64,000 nt of DNA, from contig NDHY01000001.1 of the NCBI GenBank assembly GCA_003574845.1, positions 124,001 to 188,000 on the forward strand, in the 5' to 3' direction. A model generated the notes under the pieces. The model did no database searches and was not told the DNA's origin. It saw nothing but the letters and a program-made list of their open reading frames with translations. The stretch comes from a candidate division NPL-UPA2 bacterium Unc8. GTDB taxonomy: Bacteria; NPL-UPA2. The first letter of the stretch is position 1, and the number at the start of each line of letters is the position of its first letter. Below, in pieces: positions 49,284-57,510 of the stretch. Made by a program: the position numbers and the translations under genes.

Positions 49284-50105
49284 TTATAAATTATCTCTTA
49301 CATACTGGACGCCATTTCTAAAGAGCGCTATTCCATCTCCTTCCCGCGGAATTCCTGTTCCTCTTCTTATCAGCTCTTCCTTTTTCTTTGTCCAGTTAGG
49401 ATGATTAATAAAGTAAAGGAATCTTTCAGGGTGTGGCATCATCCCGAATATTCTTCCTGAAGGGTCGCAGATTGCAGCAATATCTCTTTCAGAGCCATTC
49501 GGATTATGGGGAAATTCTCCTTTAGCAGGTTCACCTTCTTCATTAACATATTTAAAGACTATCTGTTGGCTCTCCTCCAGATTAGTAATGGTTTCTTTCT
49601 CGGCGAAGAATTTACCTTCCCCATGAGCTACAGGAAGATAGATTCTCTCAATACCTCTGGTCCAGATGCACTTCTCACTCCACTTGCGGAGATGAACCCA
49701 TCTTGCCTCAAAGCGCCCTGAGTCATTAAAAGTAAGAGTTGTTGCTTGAGTCACACAATCACTTATGTCAGGAAGCAAGCCCGCTTTAACCATCACCTGA
49801 AACCCGTTGCAAATACCGATAATAAGCTTTCCTTCGCTTATGAACTTTCTCACCTCATCGCCTAAATTTATCTTAATTTTATTAGCAAGGACCTTTCCTG
49901 AGGCAATATCATCACCGTAGGAGAACCCACCGGGAAGGGCAAGGATATGGAAGTTCTCAAGTCTATATTTAGAGTTTATCAGATTATTTATGTGCACCCG
50001 CTGCACCTGGGCGCCTGCCATTTCAAAGGCAAGCTTTGTCTCCCTGTCACAGTTGATTCCATAGCCAATCAAAACCAACACCCGCGGAGTTTTCACCAAA
50101 GACAA
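49284..50105 (-). CDS. purQ: Phosphoribosylformylglycinamidine synthase, glutaminase subunit PurQ
   Basis: The 273-residue class I glutamine amidotransferase has 'LALPGGFSYGDDIASGKVLANKI', nucleophile Cys in 'IIGICNGFQVMVKAGLLP' and catalytic His in 'FGMMPHPERF'. It supplies ammonia to PurL in purine synthesis. Somewhat longer than the compact PurQ (about 230), with an insert around residues 150-200. Located 18 bases downstream of purL. Confidence 0.95.
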   Translation of the reverse strand: MSLVKTPRVLVLIGYGINCDRETKLAFEMAGAQVQRVHINNLINSKYRLENFHILALPGGFSYGDDIASGKVLANKIKINLGDEVRKFISEGKLIIGICNGFQVMVKAGLLPDISDCVTQATTLTFNDSGRFEARWVHLRKWSEKCIWTRGIERIYLPVAHGEGKFFAEKETITNLEESQQIVFKYVNEEGEPAKGEFPHNPNGSERDIAAICDPSGRIFGMMPHPERFLYFINHPNWTKKKEELIRRGTGIPREGDGIALFRNGVQYVRDNL

Positions 50106-50123
50106 CCTTCCTGTTTCTAAACC

Positions 50124-53100
50124 CTAAATAGCTATCAGCTCTTGTGCCTCTGTGCCTTTATATGCCTGCTTCAGGTCGCTGCTCCTTGCGCTAATAATTA
50201 CTCTGCCATCAAGACCCTTGATTGCAAATTTTCCATTGCTCCTCAAACAGCCGATGGAGGCACATTCGCTCTCCCTCATCATCTCCTGGAAATCCCGCGC
50301 GTTTTTCGGCGATACGGTTATGATAAATCTTGATGCAGATTCAGAAAAGAGCAAGAAATCATCCCTTTCTACTCCTTTACGTGGAACCTTTGACAGGTCA
50401 ACCTCCATCCCCAATTCTCCGGCAAAGGCAACTTTAGCAAGCCCTACCCCCAGTCCACCATCAGAGAGACTGTGAGCGGAGGAGATAATTCCTTCCTCTA
50501 TTGCCCGGTATAGCCTCTGATATAATAGTTTTGCACGCTCTCCATTAACTACAGGAACTCTGCCTGCTTTGTGCTCCTCCCCCATCAAACAAAGGTACTC
50601 CGACCCTCCTAACTCAAGAGCCGTCTCTCCGAGTATATAAATAATATCTTCCGGTGCTTTTCCGTCCATCGTAATACATTTTCGCACATCACTGATTATT
50701 CCAATTGCCGAGATAAGAAGTGTTGGAGGGACAGCTATTTTAAGAACCTTCCCCGCCTCACTAAATCCGTCAAAATCATTAAACATACTATCCTTTCCTG
50801 AAATAAAGGGAGTTCCAAACAAAATTGCATAATCATAGCAAGCCTGAGCCGCGCGCTTTAGCTCACCTAATCTCCATTCTTCTTCAGTTCTTGACCAGCA
50901 AAAGTTATCCAATAGCGCTATTCTATTAGGGTCGCTGCCGATTGAGATGGCATTCTTTACGGCCTCATCAATACAGCAGGCTGCCATATGATAGGTATCT
51001 AAATCACTGTAATTAGGCTTTATGGCAGTGGTAATGGATACTCCCTGCCAGGAGTCAGCGAGCGGCTTAATAACGACGGCATCACTATGCACATCACACC
51101 TTACCCCTACCAGCGGCTTGATGACAGAGGTTCCCTGCACCTCATGGTCGTACTGACGAACGATGTGCTCTTTGCTGCATATATTTAATCTTGAAAGCAT
51201 TTCTTTTAGAACTCCAGTCAGGTTCTGAGGCGGAGGGACCTCTACCATCCTTAGAGATGGAGGATGGAATACCCCGCGCATCCTCTTCTGTGGCAGTCCA
51301 TTGTGAAGAAAATCAAGGTCAACAAACATTACTGTTTTTCCTTGATATTCTACGTGACATTTCCCGCTGTCAGTAAATTTTCCCAAAACCGTTCCTATAA
51401 CATCCCACTTATGACACAGCTCCATAAACCTGGTAAGTTTTTCCGGCTCTATCGCCAATGTCATCCTTTCCTGTGCCTCGCTAATCCAGATCTCCCAGGG
51501 GTCAAGTCCGTCATATTTCAGTGGCGCTGCCGTCAAATTGACAGTGCACCCTCCGCTTTCTTGAGCCATCTCGCCAATTGAGCAGGAAAGCCCACCTGCT
51601 CCATTGTCAGTAATGCTGTTGTAAAGGTCAAGGTCTCTTGCTTCTAAGAGCATATCACTCATTTTTTTCTGAGTAATGGGGTCGCCAATCTGCACTGCCG
51701 CTGCCGGACTTTCTTTCTGAAGGCTTTCTGAGGAAAATGTTGCCCCATGGATGCCGTCTTTTCCAATTTTTCCTCCTACCATCACAATTAAGTCTCCCGG
51801 CATCGCCTTTTTTTTATGCGATGGCTTTCCATTAATCACTGCCGGCATTATTCCTACCGTTCCTACATAAACGAGCGGCTTGCCGAGATATCGCTCATCA
51901 AACCTCAGGAATCCCCATGCAGTGGGAATTCCCGACTTATTTCCTCCGTCCTCAACGCCTTTTCGGACTCCATCAAGAATCCTGCGTGGATGCAGCAATG
52001 GATTTTTCCCGTTTTTATCCCGACAGGGCAGTTCCTTCTCATAATTCGGAGGGGCAAGGCAATAACCATAAATATTCAGTATTAGCCTTGACCCCTTTCC
52101 AGTTCCAAGCGGGTCGCGGTTAACTCCGACAATCCCCGTTATGGCTCCACCATAGGGGTCAAGCGCAGATGGACTGTTGTGTGTCTCTACTTTGAAGGTA
52201 AGATTCCAATTCTCATTAAATCTAACGATGCCTGAATTATCCGTGAACACCTGGACGCACCAGTCATTTTCCCCCGCTTTTTTTCTGATTTCATGTGTTG
52301 CTCCTTTAATGTAAGTTTTGAACAATGAATCAATTAGTTCCGGTTCTCTTTTGCCGTTCTCCTCATATGCAAGAAGTCCGTTAAAAATTTTGTGCTTGCA
52401 ATGCTCGGATTGCGTCTGAGCAATGGATTCTAATTCAATATCAAGAGGGTTCTTCCCAAGCCCGACTTCCTTACGTGCAGCAATGACATTGCCTCTGTTA
52501 AAATAATCTCTTATGGTGCGCATCTCAGGCAGGCTCAGCGCTAATGGCCCGCGGCTTCCTTCTTTCCCCATAATCCCGTCTTTTCCAATTCTCTCTAACT
52601 CTGCATCGCTTACACCTAAATTGACTTCAATAACTTGCGGTCCATCACTGAGTTGTACGTGGGGTATGTAGGGCTCTGCTTCTCCCCTCCCCTCTATAGT
52701 GCGCCTATCAATTATCTTCCAGCGCTGAATTAATTCATTGGCGAGGAAGTCTCTAACAATGCGTTCTACTTCTGCCTGTTTTAGCCCTCCGCTGATCAGA
52801 TATTCTCTGGAAGCATAAACGCTTTGCCTGGCAGTAAAGCTTACCCCTAACAATTCTTCAATTGCCTCACGGGCAGTGTGCCCGACAGGGTCGGTAACAC
52901 CAGGGCGGCAACCAACCTCCACAAGCCAGTCAAAATTTTTCGTTAGTGACTTGCACGAGGATATCTGAACCAATGGGTCAGTAAATATTTCCTTGCGCAC
53001 ATGCTCTAACTCCGAATATGACAGTTCTTTATCAATAGTATAGACTTCAACCGTTCCTACTTTATCTACCTTGAGCTTCAGATGCTTTAGGATTTCCTCC

Positions 53101-53165
53101 TTGACCCTCTCGCCCAGGGTATCTCTCGCCTCATCCTTAAAATAGACCCTGATTATAGAAGCCAT
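50124..53165 (-). CDS. purL: Phosphoribosylformylglycinamidine synthase, fused PurS-PurL
   Basis: 1013 residues. Residues 1-170 or so form two PurS-like repeats ('IIRVYFKDEARDTLGERVKEEI' and 'WLVEVGCRPGVTDPVGHTAREAI'). The rest is PurL: 'LESIAQTQSEHCKHKIFNG' (active-site His), 'KVETHNSPSALDPYGGAITGIVGVNRD', 'IHGATFSSESL', 'GGLSCSIGEMA' and a second AIRS-like half. This is the PurSL form used with a separate PurQ. The last residues (YKGTEAQELIAI) are encoded by the dispersed repeat GGCACAGAGGCACAAGAG plus the AGCTGATAGCTATTTAG unit, beyond the natural PurL end. Confidence 0.95.
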   Translation of the reverse strand: MASIIRVYFKDEARDTLGERVKEEILKHLKLKVDKVGTVEVYTIDKELSYSELEHVRKEIFTDPLVQISSCKSLTKNFDWLVEVGCRPGVTDPVGHTAREAIEELLGVSFTARQSVYASREYLISGGLKQAEVERIVRDFLANELIQRWKIIDRRTIEGRGEAEPYIPHVQLSDGPQVIEVNLGVSDAELERIGKDGIMGKEGSRGPLALSLPEMRTIRDYFNRGNVIAARKEVGLGKNPLDIELESIAQTQSEHCKHKIFNGLLAYEENGKREPELIDSLFKTYIKGATHEIRKKAGENDWCVQVFTDNSGIVRFNENWNLTFKVETHNSPSALDPYGGAITGIVGVNRDPLGTGKGSRLILNIYGYCLAPPNYEKELPCRDKNGKNPLLHPRRILDGVRKGVEDGGNKSGIPTAWGFLRFDERYLGKPLVYVGTVGIMPAVINGKPSHKKKAMPGDLIVMVGGKIGKDGIHGATFSSESLQKESPAAAVQIGDPITQKKMSDMLLEARDLDLYNSITDNGAGGLSCSIGEMAQESGGCTVNLTAAPLKYDGLDPWEIWISEAQERMTLAIEPEKLTRFMELCHKWDVIGTVLGKFTDSGKCHVEYQGKTVMFVDLDFLHNGLPQKRMRGVFHPPSLRMVEVPPPQNLTGVLKEMLSRLNICSKEHIVRQYDHEVQGTSVIKPLVGVRCDVHSDAVVIKPLADSWQGVSITTAIKPNYSDLDTYHMAACCIDEAVKNAISIGSDPNRIALLDNFCWSRTEEEWRLGELKRAAQACYDYAILFGTPFISGKDSMFNDFDGFSEAGKVLKIAVPPTLLISAIGIISDVRKCITMDGKAPEDIIYILGETALELGGSEYLCLMGEEHKAGRVPVVNGERAKLLYQRLYRAIEEGIISSAHSLSDGGLGVGLAKVAFAGELGMEVDLSKVPRKGVERDDFLLFSESASRFIITVSPKNARDFQEMMRESECASIGCLRSNGKFAIKGLDGRVIISARSSDLKQAYKGTEAQELIAI

Positions 53166-53187
53166 TTTTTATTCTCTGGTATAATTC

Positions 53188-53475
53188 TCATTCAATAATT
53201 CTTGGCACTTTGAAATACTTTCCTTTAGTTGCAGGGGCATTGGCAAGCGCATCTTTAACAGGAAGGGAGTCTTTCACCTCATCCTTGCGCATGATGTTCT
53301 GAAGAGGAACAATATGAAGAGCTGGCTCTACGCCTTCAGTGTTTAGTTCGTTCAATTTCTCAATATATTTTAAGATTTGACCTAATTGCCGCCCAAACCT
53401 CTCCTTTTCTTCTTCGTTCAGTTTCAGGCGAGCAAGCCTTGCTATATGCTCAACCTCTTTTTTCTCAATCTTCAT
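53188..53475 (-). CDS. gatC: Asp/Glu-tRNA amidotransferase subunit C
   Basis: The 95-residue helical protein has 'EVEHIARLARLKLNEEEKERFGRQLGQILKYIEKLNELNTEGVEP' and the C-terminal 'APATKGKYFKVPRIIE', which is GatC. It holds GatA and GatB together to make Gln-tRNA or Asn-tRNA. gatA and gatB are not adjacent, which is unusual but seen elsewhere. 22 bases upstream of purL. Confidence 0.95.
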   Translation of the reverse strand: MKIEKKEVEHIARLARLKLNEEEKERFGRQLGQILKYIEKLNELNTEGVEPALHIVPLQNIMRKDEVKDSLPVKDALANAPATKGKYFKVPRIIE

Positions 53476-53489
53476 TGACTCTCTACTCT

Positions 53490-54344
53490 CTAACTCTCCT
53501 GTAAGATGTCTGCAAGTCGGGCAAATTCGGTGGCGCTAAGTGTTTCCGGGCGGCGCCTGAAATCAATCCTAACTTTCGTTAACCTTTCCCTGAGCTGTTC
53601 TCTTCTCCAATTAAGATGATAGAGCAGCGCATTCTCTATTGTTTTTCTTCTTTTGCTAAAAGAGGCTCTGACAATAGAGAAAAAGAAATCCTTGTCTCTT
53701 GTCTTTACCAGCGGATGCGGCATTACAACCAACTTTAAGAGAGCAGAATCAACCTGCGGCTGTGGGAAAAAAGCCTTTTTCTCTACTTTGCAAATTAGTT
53801 CCGCAATGCAGTAGTACTGGCAGGCAATAGAAAAAGCTCCATAGGACTTCGTTCCAGGGTGGGCGGTTATCCTCTCTGCCAGTTCTTTCTGCACCAAAAT
53901 CACCAATAGGTTAGGTGCGGGCTTTTGCTGAAGGAGGTTAATAATAATAGGGGTAATGATGTAATAAGGAAGATTGGCGACTACTTTAACTGCACTAAAC
54001 GTTGAAGGTTTCACGCCTGGCAATTCAAGAAGCCCCTTGAGCCCTATTTTAAGGATATCCCCCCGCACAATTCTAATATTGTCAAATTGAGCGAGCCGCT
54101 CGGCAAGTAAAGGACTCAGTCGCTCATCAATCTCAATGGCAATGACCTTTGCAGCGAGCGGGGCAATTCTCTCGGTCAAGCTTCCGGTCCCGGCTCCAAT
54201 CTCAATCACCAGGTCATTTTTAGTTAACTCACTTGTCTCAAGTATTTTTTCAAATGCCCGATTGTCAATAAGAAAATTTTGCCCTAACTTCTTCCGCGGT
54301 CGTATTCCATATCTTTTTAGAAGCTTTCTCTCATCCTCAATCAT
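53490..54344 (-). CDS. rsmA: 16S rRNA dimethyladenosine transferase
   Basis: The 284-residue KsgA methylates the two conserved adenosines near the 3' end of 16S rRNA. 'RPRKKLGQNFLID', SAM loop 'VIEIGAGTGSLTERIA', catalytic 'VVANLPYYI' and 'ASFSKRRKTIENAL' are all standard. The start overlaps the surA-like gene by 8 bases. Confidence 0.96.
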   Translation of the reverse strand: MIEDERKLLKRYGIRPRKKLGQNFLIDNRAFEKILETSELTKNDLVIEIGAGTGSLTERIAPLAAKVIAIEIDERLSPLLAERLAQFDNIRIVRGDILKIGLKGLLELPGVKPSTFSAVKVVANLPYYIITPIIINLLQQKPAPNLLVILVQKELAERITAHPGTKSYGAFSIACQYYCIAELICKVEKKAFFPQPQVDSALLKLVVMPHPLVKTRDKDFFFSIVRASFSKRRKTIENALLYHLNWRREQLRERLTKVRIDFRRRPETLSATEFARLADILQES

Positions 54345-55287
54345 GAAGCTCCATTAACATAATTCGGACATATGACTTATTCCTCAGAGCATCCAGCCAT
54401 TCCTGGTAACGTTGCCTCATTTTGCGAGCAAAAAGAGTTCTCCTGATTTCTCTCTCCACCTCTGCTAACTCTTTCTGCCGCTCCTCATAGCGGGCATCCA
54501 ATCTGAAAATGTGCACTCCACCCGGGGTTACGACGAGGTCACTGAACTCACCTACCTCCAGAGCAAAGACAATTTCTCCAATCTCAGGAGGCAACTCCCT
54601 CCGCGTAATTAGCCCTAACGTTCCTCCAGCCTCAGCCGTTGGTCCATCGGAATGCTCTCTGGCAAGAGAGGCAAAATCCGCCCCTTCTCCTAACTTCTCC
54701 AGTAACTCAGCACCTTTTTTCTCTGCCTCTGCCAGCCAGCGGTCTTCCCCTACCCTGATAAGAATCTGGCTTATTTCTACCTGTGGAGGCACCCGAAATA
54801 TCTCTTTATTTTTCAGGTAGGATGCCTCTATTTCTTCGTCCTCAATCCGGATATGATCACTCACTTCCCTTTTAACCAACGTTGCAACGGCAATCTCTTC
54901 GGCAATATTTTTGCGAAATTCTTCTTCGGTAAGCCCCTGTGCTTGAAGAGCAAGCTGAAACTCTTCTTCTGATGCAAATCTTTCTTTAATTGTGCTTATC
55001 CCTTGCTCAACTTTTTCTTGAGTTACTTCTATACCTCTTTTTTTTACCTCATTCTGCAGGAGTTTCTGCTCAATGAGCCTATCAAGGGCATAAACTTGAA
55101 CAGCATCCATTTTCTCCCCTGGTATCCATTCTGCTGCTTCACCCAGGTTAGCGGCAATGAACTCTTTCAGCTCGCTCATCATAATGATTTCATCCTCAAC
55201 TACCGCAACAATCCTCTCTACTATCCTTGCCTCACTGACCCCCGCCAGAAAGAGGAAAAATAATATCCCACAGAGTATTTTTTTCAT
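54337..55287 (-). CDS. SurA-like periplasmic peptidyl-prolyl isomerase / chaperone
   Basis: The 316-residue protein has a signal peptide (1-20), a SurA N-terminal domain ('VERIVAVVEDEIIMMSEL' to 'KNIAEEIAVATLV', about 22-160) and one parvulin rotamase domain (about 165-265, 'VEISQILIRVGED', 'FASLAREHSDGPTAEAGGTLGLITRRELPPEIGEIVFALEVGEFSDLVVTPGGVHIFRL'). A C-terminal helix follows. E. coli SurA has two parvulin domains, so this is the single-domain type. It assists outer-membrane protein folding. The linkage with rsmA echoes the surA-pdxA-rsmA order of proteobacteria. Confidence 0.9.
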   Translation of the reverse strand: MKKILCGILFFLFLAGVSEARIVERIVAVVEDEIIMMSELKEFIAANLGEAAEWIPGEKMDAVQVYALDRLIEQKLLQNEVKKRGIEVTQEKVEQGISTIKERFASEEEFQLALQAQGLTEEEFRKNIAEEIAVATLVKREVSDHIRIEDEEIEASYLKNKEIFRVPPQVEISQILIRVGEDRWLAEAEKKGAELLEKLGEGADFASLAREHSDGPTAEAGGTLGLITRRELPPEIGEIVFALEVGEFSDLVVTPGGVHIFRLDARYEERQKELAEVEREIRRTLFARKMRQRYQEWLDALRNKSYVRIMLMELHD

Positions 55288-55300
55288 AACATCTCCTCCT

Positions 55301-55497
55301 GAATTCTAAATAGCTATCAGCTATCAGCATTCAGCCTTCCAATTTTCAATTTCTAATTTTCAATTAATTTTCAATGACCCAATTTCCAATTTCCAATTTC
55401 TAATTTTCAATTTTGCATTGTAATTTTGACTTTTGATTTTGTTTCGAGTTTCGAGTTTCGTATTTAGAGTTTAAGCTTCTCTGTGTCTCTGTGCCTT
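55301..55497 (+). repeat. Composite array of several dispersed repeat units; no gene in 55288-55617
   Basis: The 330-bp gap between the surA-like gene and the carboxylase fragment holds, in order: 'CTAAATAGCTATCAGCTAT' (inverse of the purL tail unit), several 'CCAATTTTCAATTTCTAATTTTC' type units given here only in part, 'TTTTGCATTGTAATTTTGAC' (as at 41354-41466), 'GTTTCGAGTTTCGAGTTTCG' (as at the recG end), and 'AAGCTTCTCTGTG' with 'CTCTGTGCC' (the GGCACAGAG unit inverted). It is a meeting point of nearly all repeat families in the window. From 55500 to 55617 I see only a possible weak promoter (TTGACA at 55554). Confidence 0.85.
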
Positions 55498-55617
55498 TAT
55501 TTTTTATGTTACCACAGTTTCTGGAGAAAAGCCAGTTTTTTATGCCTTTGCGTTTGACAAAGTCATAGGTAAAGTGTTAAAAAAGAAGGTAACGGTTTAC
55601 GGATTCAAGGTGAATGG

Positions 55618-55855
55618 ATGCCAGTTCTTAAAAGTCGCTTGAATACTAAAAGCAAGGAATACCAGGAGAATTTCCTCTATCATAAGAGTCTGGCTAATGA
55701 ACTAAAGGAGCGCCTTGCTCAAGTGCAGCGAGGCGGTCCGGAAAAGGCGGTCCGACTTCACCAAAAGCGCAACAAGCTACTGGCAAGAGAGCGAATAACT
55801 CGTCTTATAGATTCGGATTCACCTTTTATGGAATTGTCTCCTCTGGAAAGTTATA
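55618..55855 (+). pseudogene. N-terminal fragment of an acyl-CoA carboxylase carboxyltransferase (MccB/PccB-like)
   Basis: About 79 residues match the start of methylcrotonyl/propionyl-CoA carboxylase beta subunits ('ELKERLAQVQRGGPEKAVRLHQKRNKLLARERITRLID' in type, 'SPFMELSPLESYNVL'). After that the frame runs into the IS remnant (ORF end 56001). The full enzyme is about 520 residues, and no downstream remainder is found before groES. The gene was therefore cut by the IS or by a later deletion, and is presumably non-functional. Confidence 0.8.
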
Positions 55856-55879
55856 ATGTTCTCCAAAAAGGAGGGCATT

Positions 55880-57000
55880 ATGGACAAAAAGGACATTATC
55901 AGGATGACTGGCGAGGAATTAAGAAAGATAAACGTAATAAATCAAGCTATGGAGGGATTAATAACACAAACGAAAGCTGCCGAGAAGATCGAAATATCTG
56001 ATAGGCAGGTAAGGAGACTCATTAAGAGGGTAAGAGAAGAAGGTGACACTGGGATTATACATAAATCCAGAGGCAAGCCAGGGCACAGAAGGATTGATGA
56101 GGAGATAAAAGCTAAAGCCATAGAGCTTTGTAAAGAGAAGTACCGGGACTTTGGTCCTACCTTTGCTAGCGAGAAGCTTTATGAGTTGGATAAGATTAAG
56201 GTGCACCATGATACCCTCAGACGTTGGCTGATAATTCAAATAAAAGACAGGTGGGATTGGCAGCGCAAAGCCCGACCCCACCGACAGTGGAGACAAAGGA
56301 AAGATTATTTTGGTGAGATGGTACAGATAGATGGTTCTCATCATGATTGGCTGGAAGAGAGAGGGCCGAGGTTAGTATTTATGGGATATATAGACGATGC
56401 TACAAGCACCGCATTTGCAGGATTTTATGACTATGAGGGTACCCTACCTGCCATGGATAGTTTCAAGCGTTACATTGAAAAATACGGTCTTCCCCAGAGC
56501 ATCTATCTTGACAATCATACCACCTACAAATCTCCGAGGAAACAGACAATACCTGTCTGCGTGTCCGCACAGGCAGGGAGGAGCAACTCAGGAACGAGAC
56601 ACCAATGACTCAATTTGGAAGAGTGATGAAGGAGCTAAAGAAGATCCTTTGTGTGAGAACAAAGAGAACTCTTCGTAATGATGCAGTAATAAGGCATAAC
56701 AACAGATTCTATCAGGTAGAAGCTCTTCTTAGAAGGAGAATAAAGGCAGTTATGGTGGAGGATAGATTAGATGGTTCTATGCACATAAGGAACAACGGGC
56801 AGTACCTGAAGTACAGCGAGATAGCCCCGGGTTTTATCAGAAGATCAGATGGTGATAGGAAGCTAATTGACAGGCCAAGAAAGATTTACATTCCGCCTAA
56901 AGATCATCCATGGAGAAGATTTAAGCTGAAAGGTTCTCTACCGAGCAACAGTTATCAGCAAAAACAACACGCTCTCAAAAAAGAAGAAGAACTAAATTAA
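55880..57000 (+). pseudogene. Decayed DDE transposase (ISNCY/IS1202-like), frameshifted and internally deleted
   Basis: Starts at ATG 55880 after AAGGAGGG. The N-terminal HTH is 'TQTKAAEKIEISDRQVRRLIKRV', the first catalytic Asp is in 'MVQIDGSHHDWLE' and the second in 'IYLDNHTTYKS'. At 56552-56577 a 26-bp GC-rich palindrome interrupts the frame. Removing exactly 26 bases joins 'RKQTI' to 'EEQLRNETPMTQFGRVMKEL' in frame. After that, the segment that should hold the catalytic Glu (the '..KGRVERLF' type region) is missing and the sequence jumps to the C-terminal 'VRTKRTLRNDAVIRHNNRFYQVE' domain. The element cannot move by itself. Confidence 0.85.
56552..56577. repeat. 26-bp GC-rich palindrome inserted in the transposase
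   Basis: CCTGTCTGCG-tgtc-CGCACAGGCAGG, an imperfect hairpin with one bulge. Its removal restores the reading frame, so it is an insertion younger than the transposase. It is related to the carB and 27240 palindromes. Confidence 0.75.
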
Positions 57001-57015
57001 CAAACAATGAAAATA

Positions 57016-57078
57016 GGACATTTTAAATTTGCTAAGAATAGGACATTTTAAATAAGTTAAGAAAGGGACATTTTAAAT
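57016..57078 (+). repeat. Three direct repeats GGACATTTTAAAT at the IS right end
   Basis: Copies at 57016-57028, 57041-57053 and 57066-57078 are spaced exactly 25 bases apart. Regularly spaced short repeats at one end are typical transposase-binding sites of the IS remnant. No matching left end is visible upstream of 55880. Confidence 0.8.
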
Positions 57079-57104
57079 AAGTCTTGACAAACGTGATTTT
57101 TTTC

Positions 57105-57133
57105 TTGACAGAGATATAGGGGTATGGTACAAG
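57105..57133 (+). promoter_or_regulatory. Candidate groESL promoter
   Basis: -35 TTGACA (57105-57110), 17-base spacer, -10 TACAAG (57128-57133, 4 of 6 to consensus). About 65 bases before groES. No CIRCE inverted repeat (TTAGCACTC-N9-GAGTGCTAA) is found, so HrcA control is not supported. Confidence 0.45.
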
Positions 57134-57198
57134 TGAATGTTAGTTTGCATTTTGTATGTAAGAGTTATAGAGAGTAAATGAAAGGAGGGATAAGGTAG

Positions 57199-57489
57199 AT
57201 GAAAGCACAGCCATTGGGTGATCGGATCGTAGTGAAGCAGGTTGAAGAAGAAGAGGTAAAAAAGGGAGGGATTATTATCCCTGACGTTGCCAAGGAGAAG
57301 TCACAGCGCGGCGAGGTCAAGGCGGTTGGTCCCGGAAAGAAGAACGAAGATGGAAAGGTTATTCCATTAGAAGTAAAGGTTGGAGACAAAATTTTCTTCA
57401 GTAAATACGGCGGAACGGAAGTAGAGATTGATGGCAAAGAATACGTCATAATGAGAGAAGATGACGTTTTGGCAATTATTACTGGTTAG
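57199..57489 (+). CDS. groES: Co-chaperonin GroES
   Basis: The 96-residue protein has the start '[29 protein letters not shown]', mobile loop '[16 protein letters not shown]' and end '[14 protein letters not shown]'. It caps the GroEL ring. AAGGAGG ribosome-binding site upstream. Followed 21 bases later by groEL. Confidence 0.97.
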   Translation: MKAQPLGDRIVVKQVEEEEVKKGGIIIPDVAKEKSQRGEVKAVGPGKKNEDGKVIPLEVKVGDKIFFSKYGGTEVEIDGKEYVIMREDDVLAIITG

Positions 57490-57510
57490 AAAGGAGGTTA
57501 GAAGGAAAAG

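Noticed and set aside
57079..57198. CIRCE element expected before groES
   Set aside because: No TTAGCACTC/GAGTGCTAA dyad is present in this gap.
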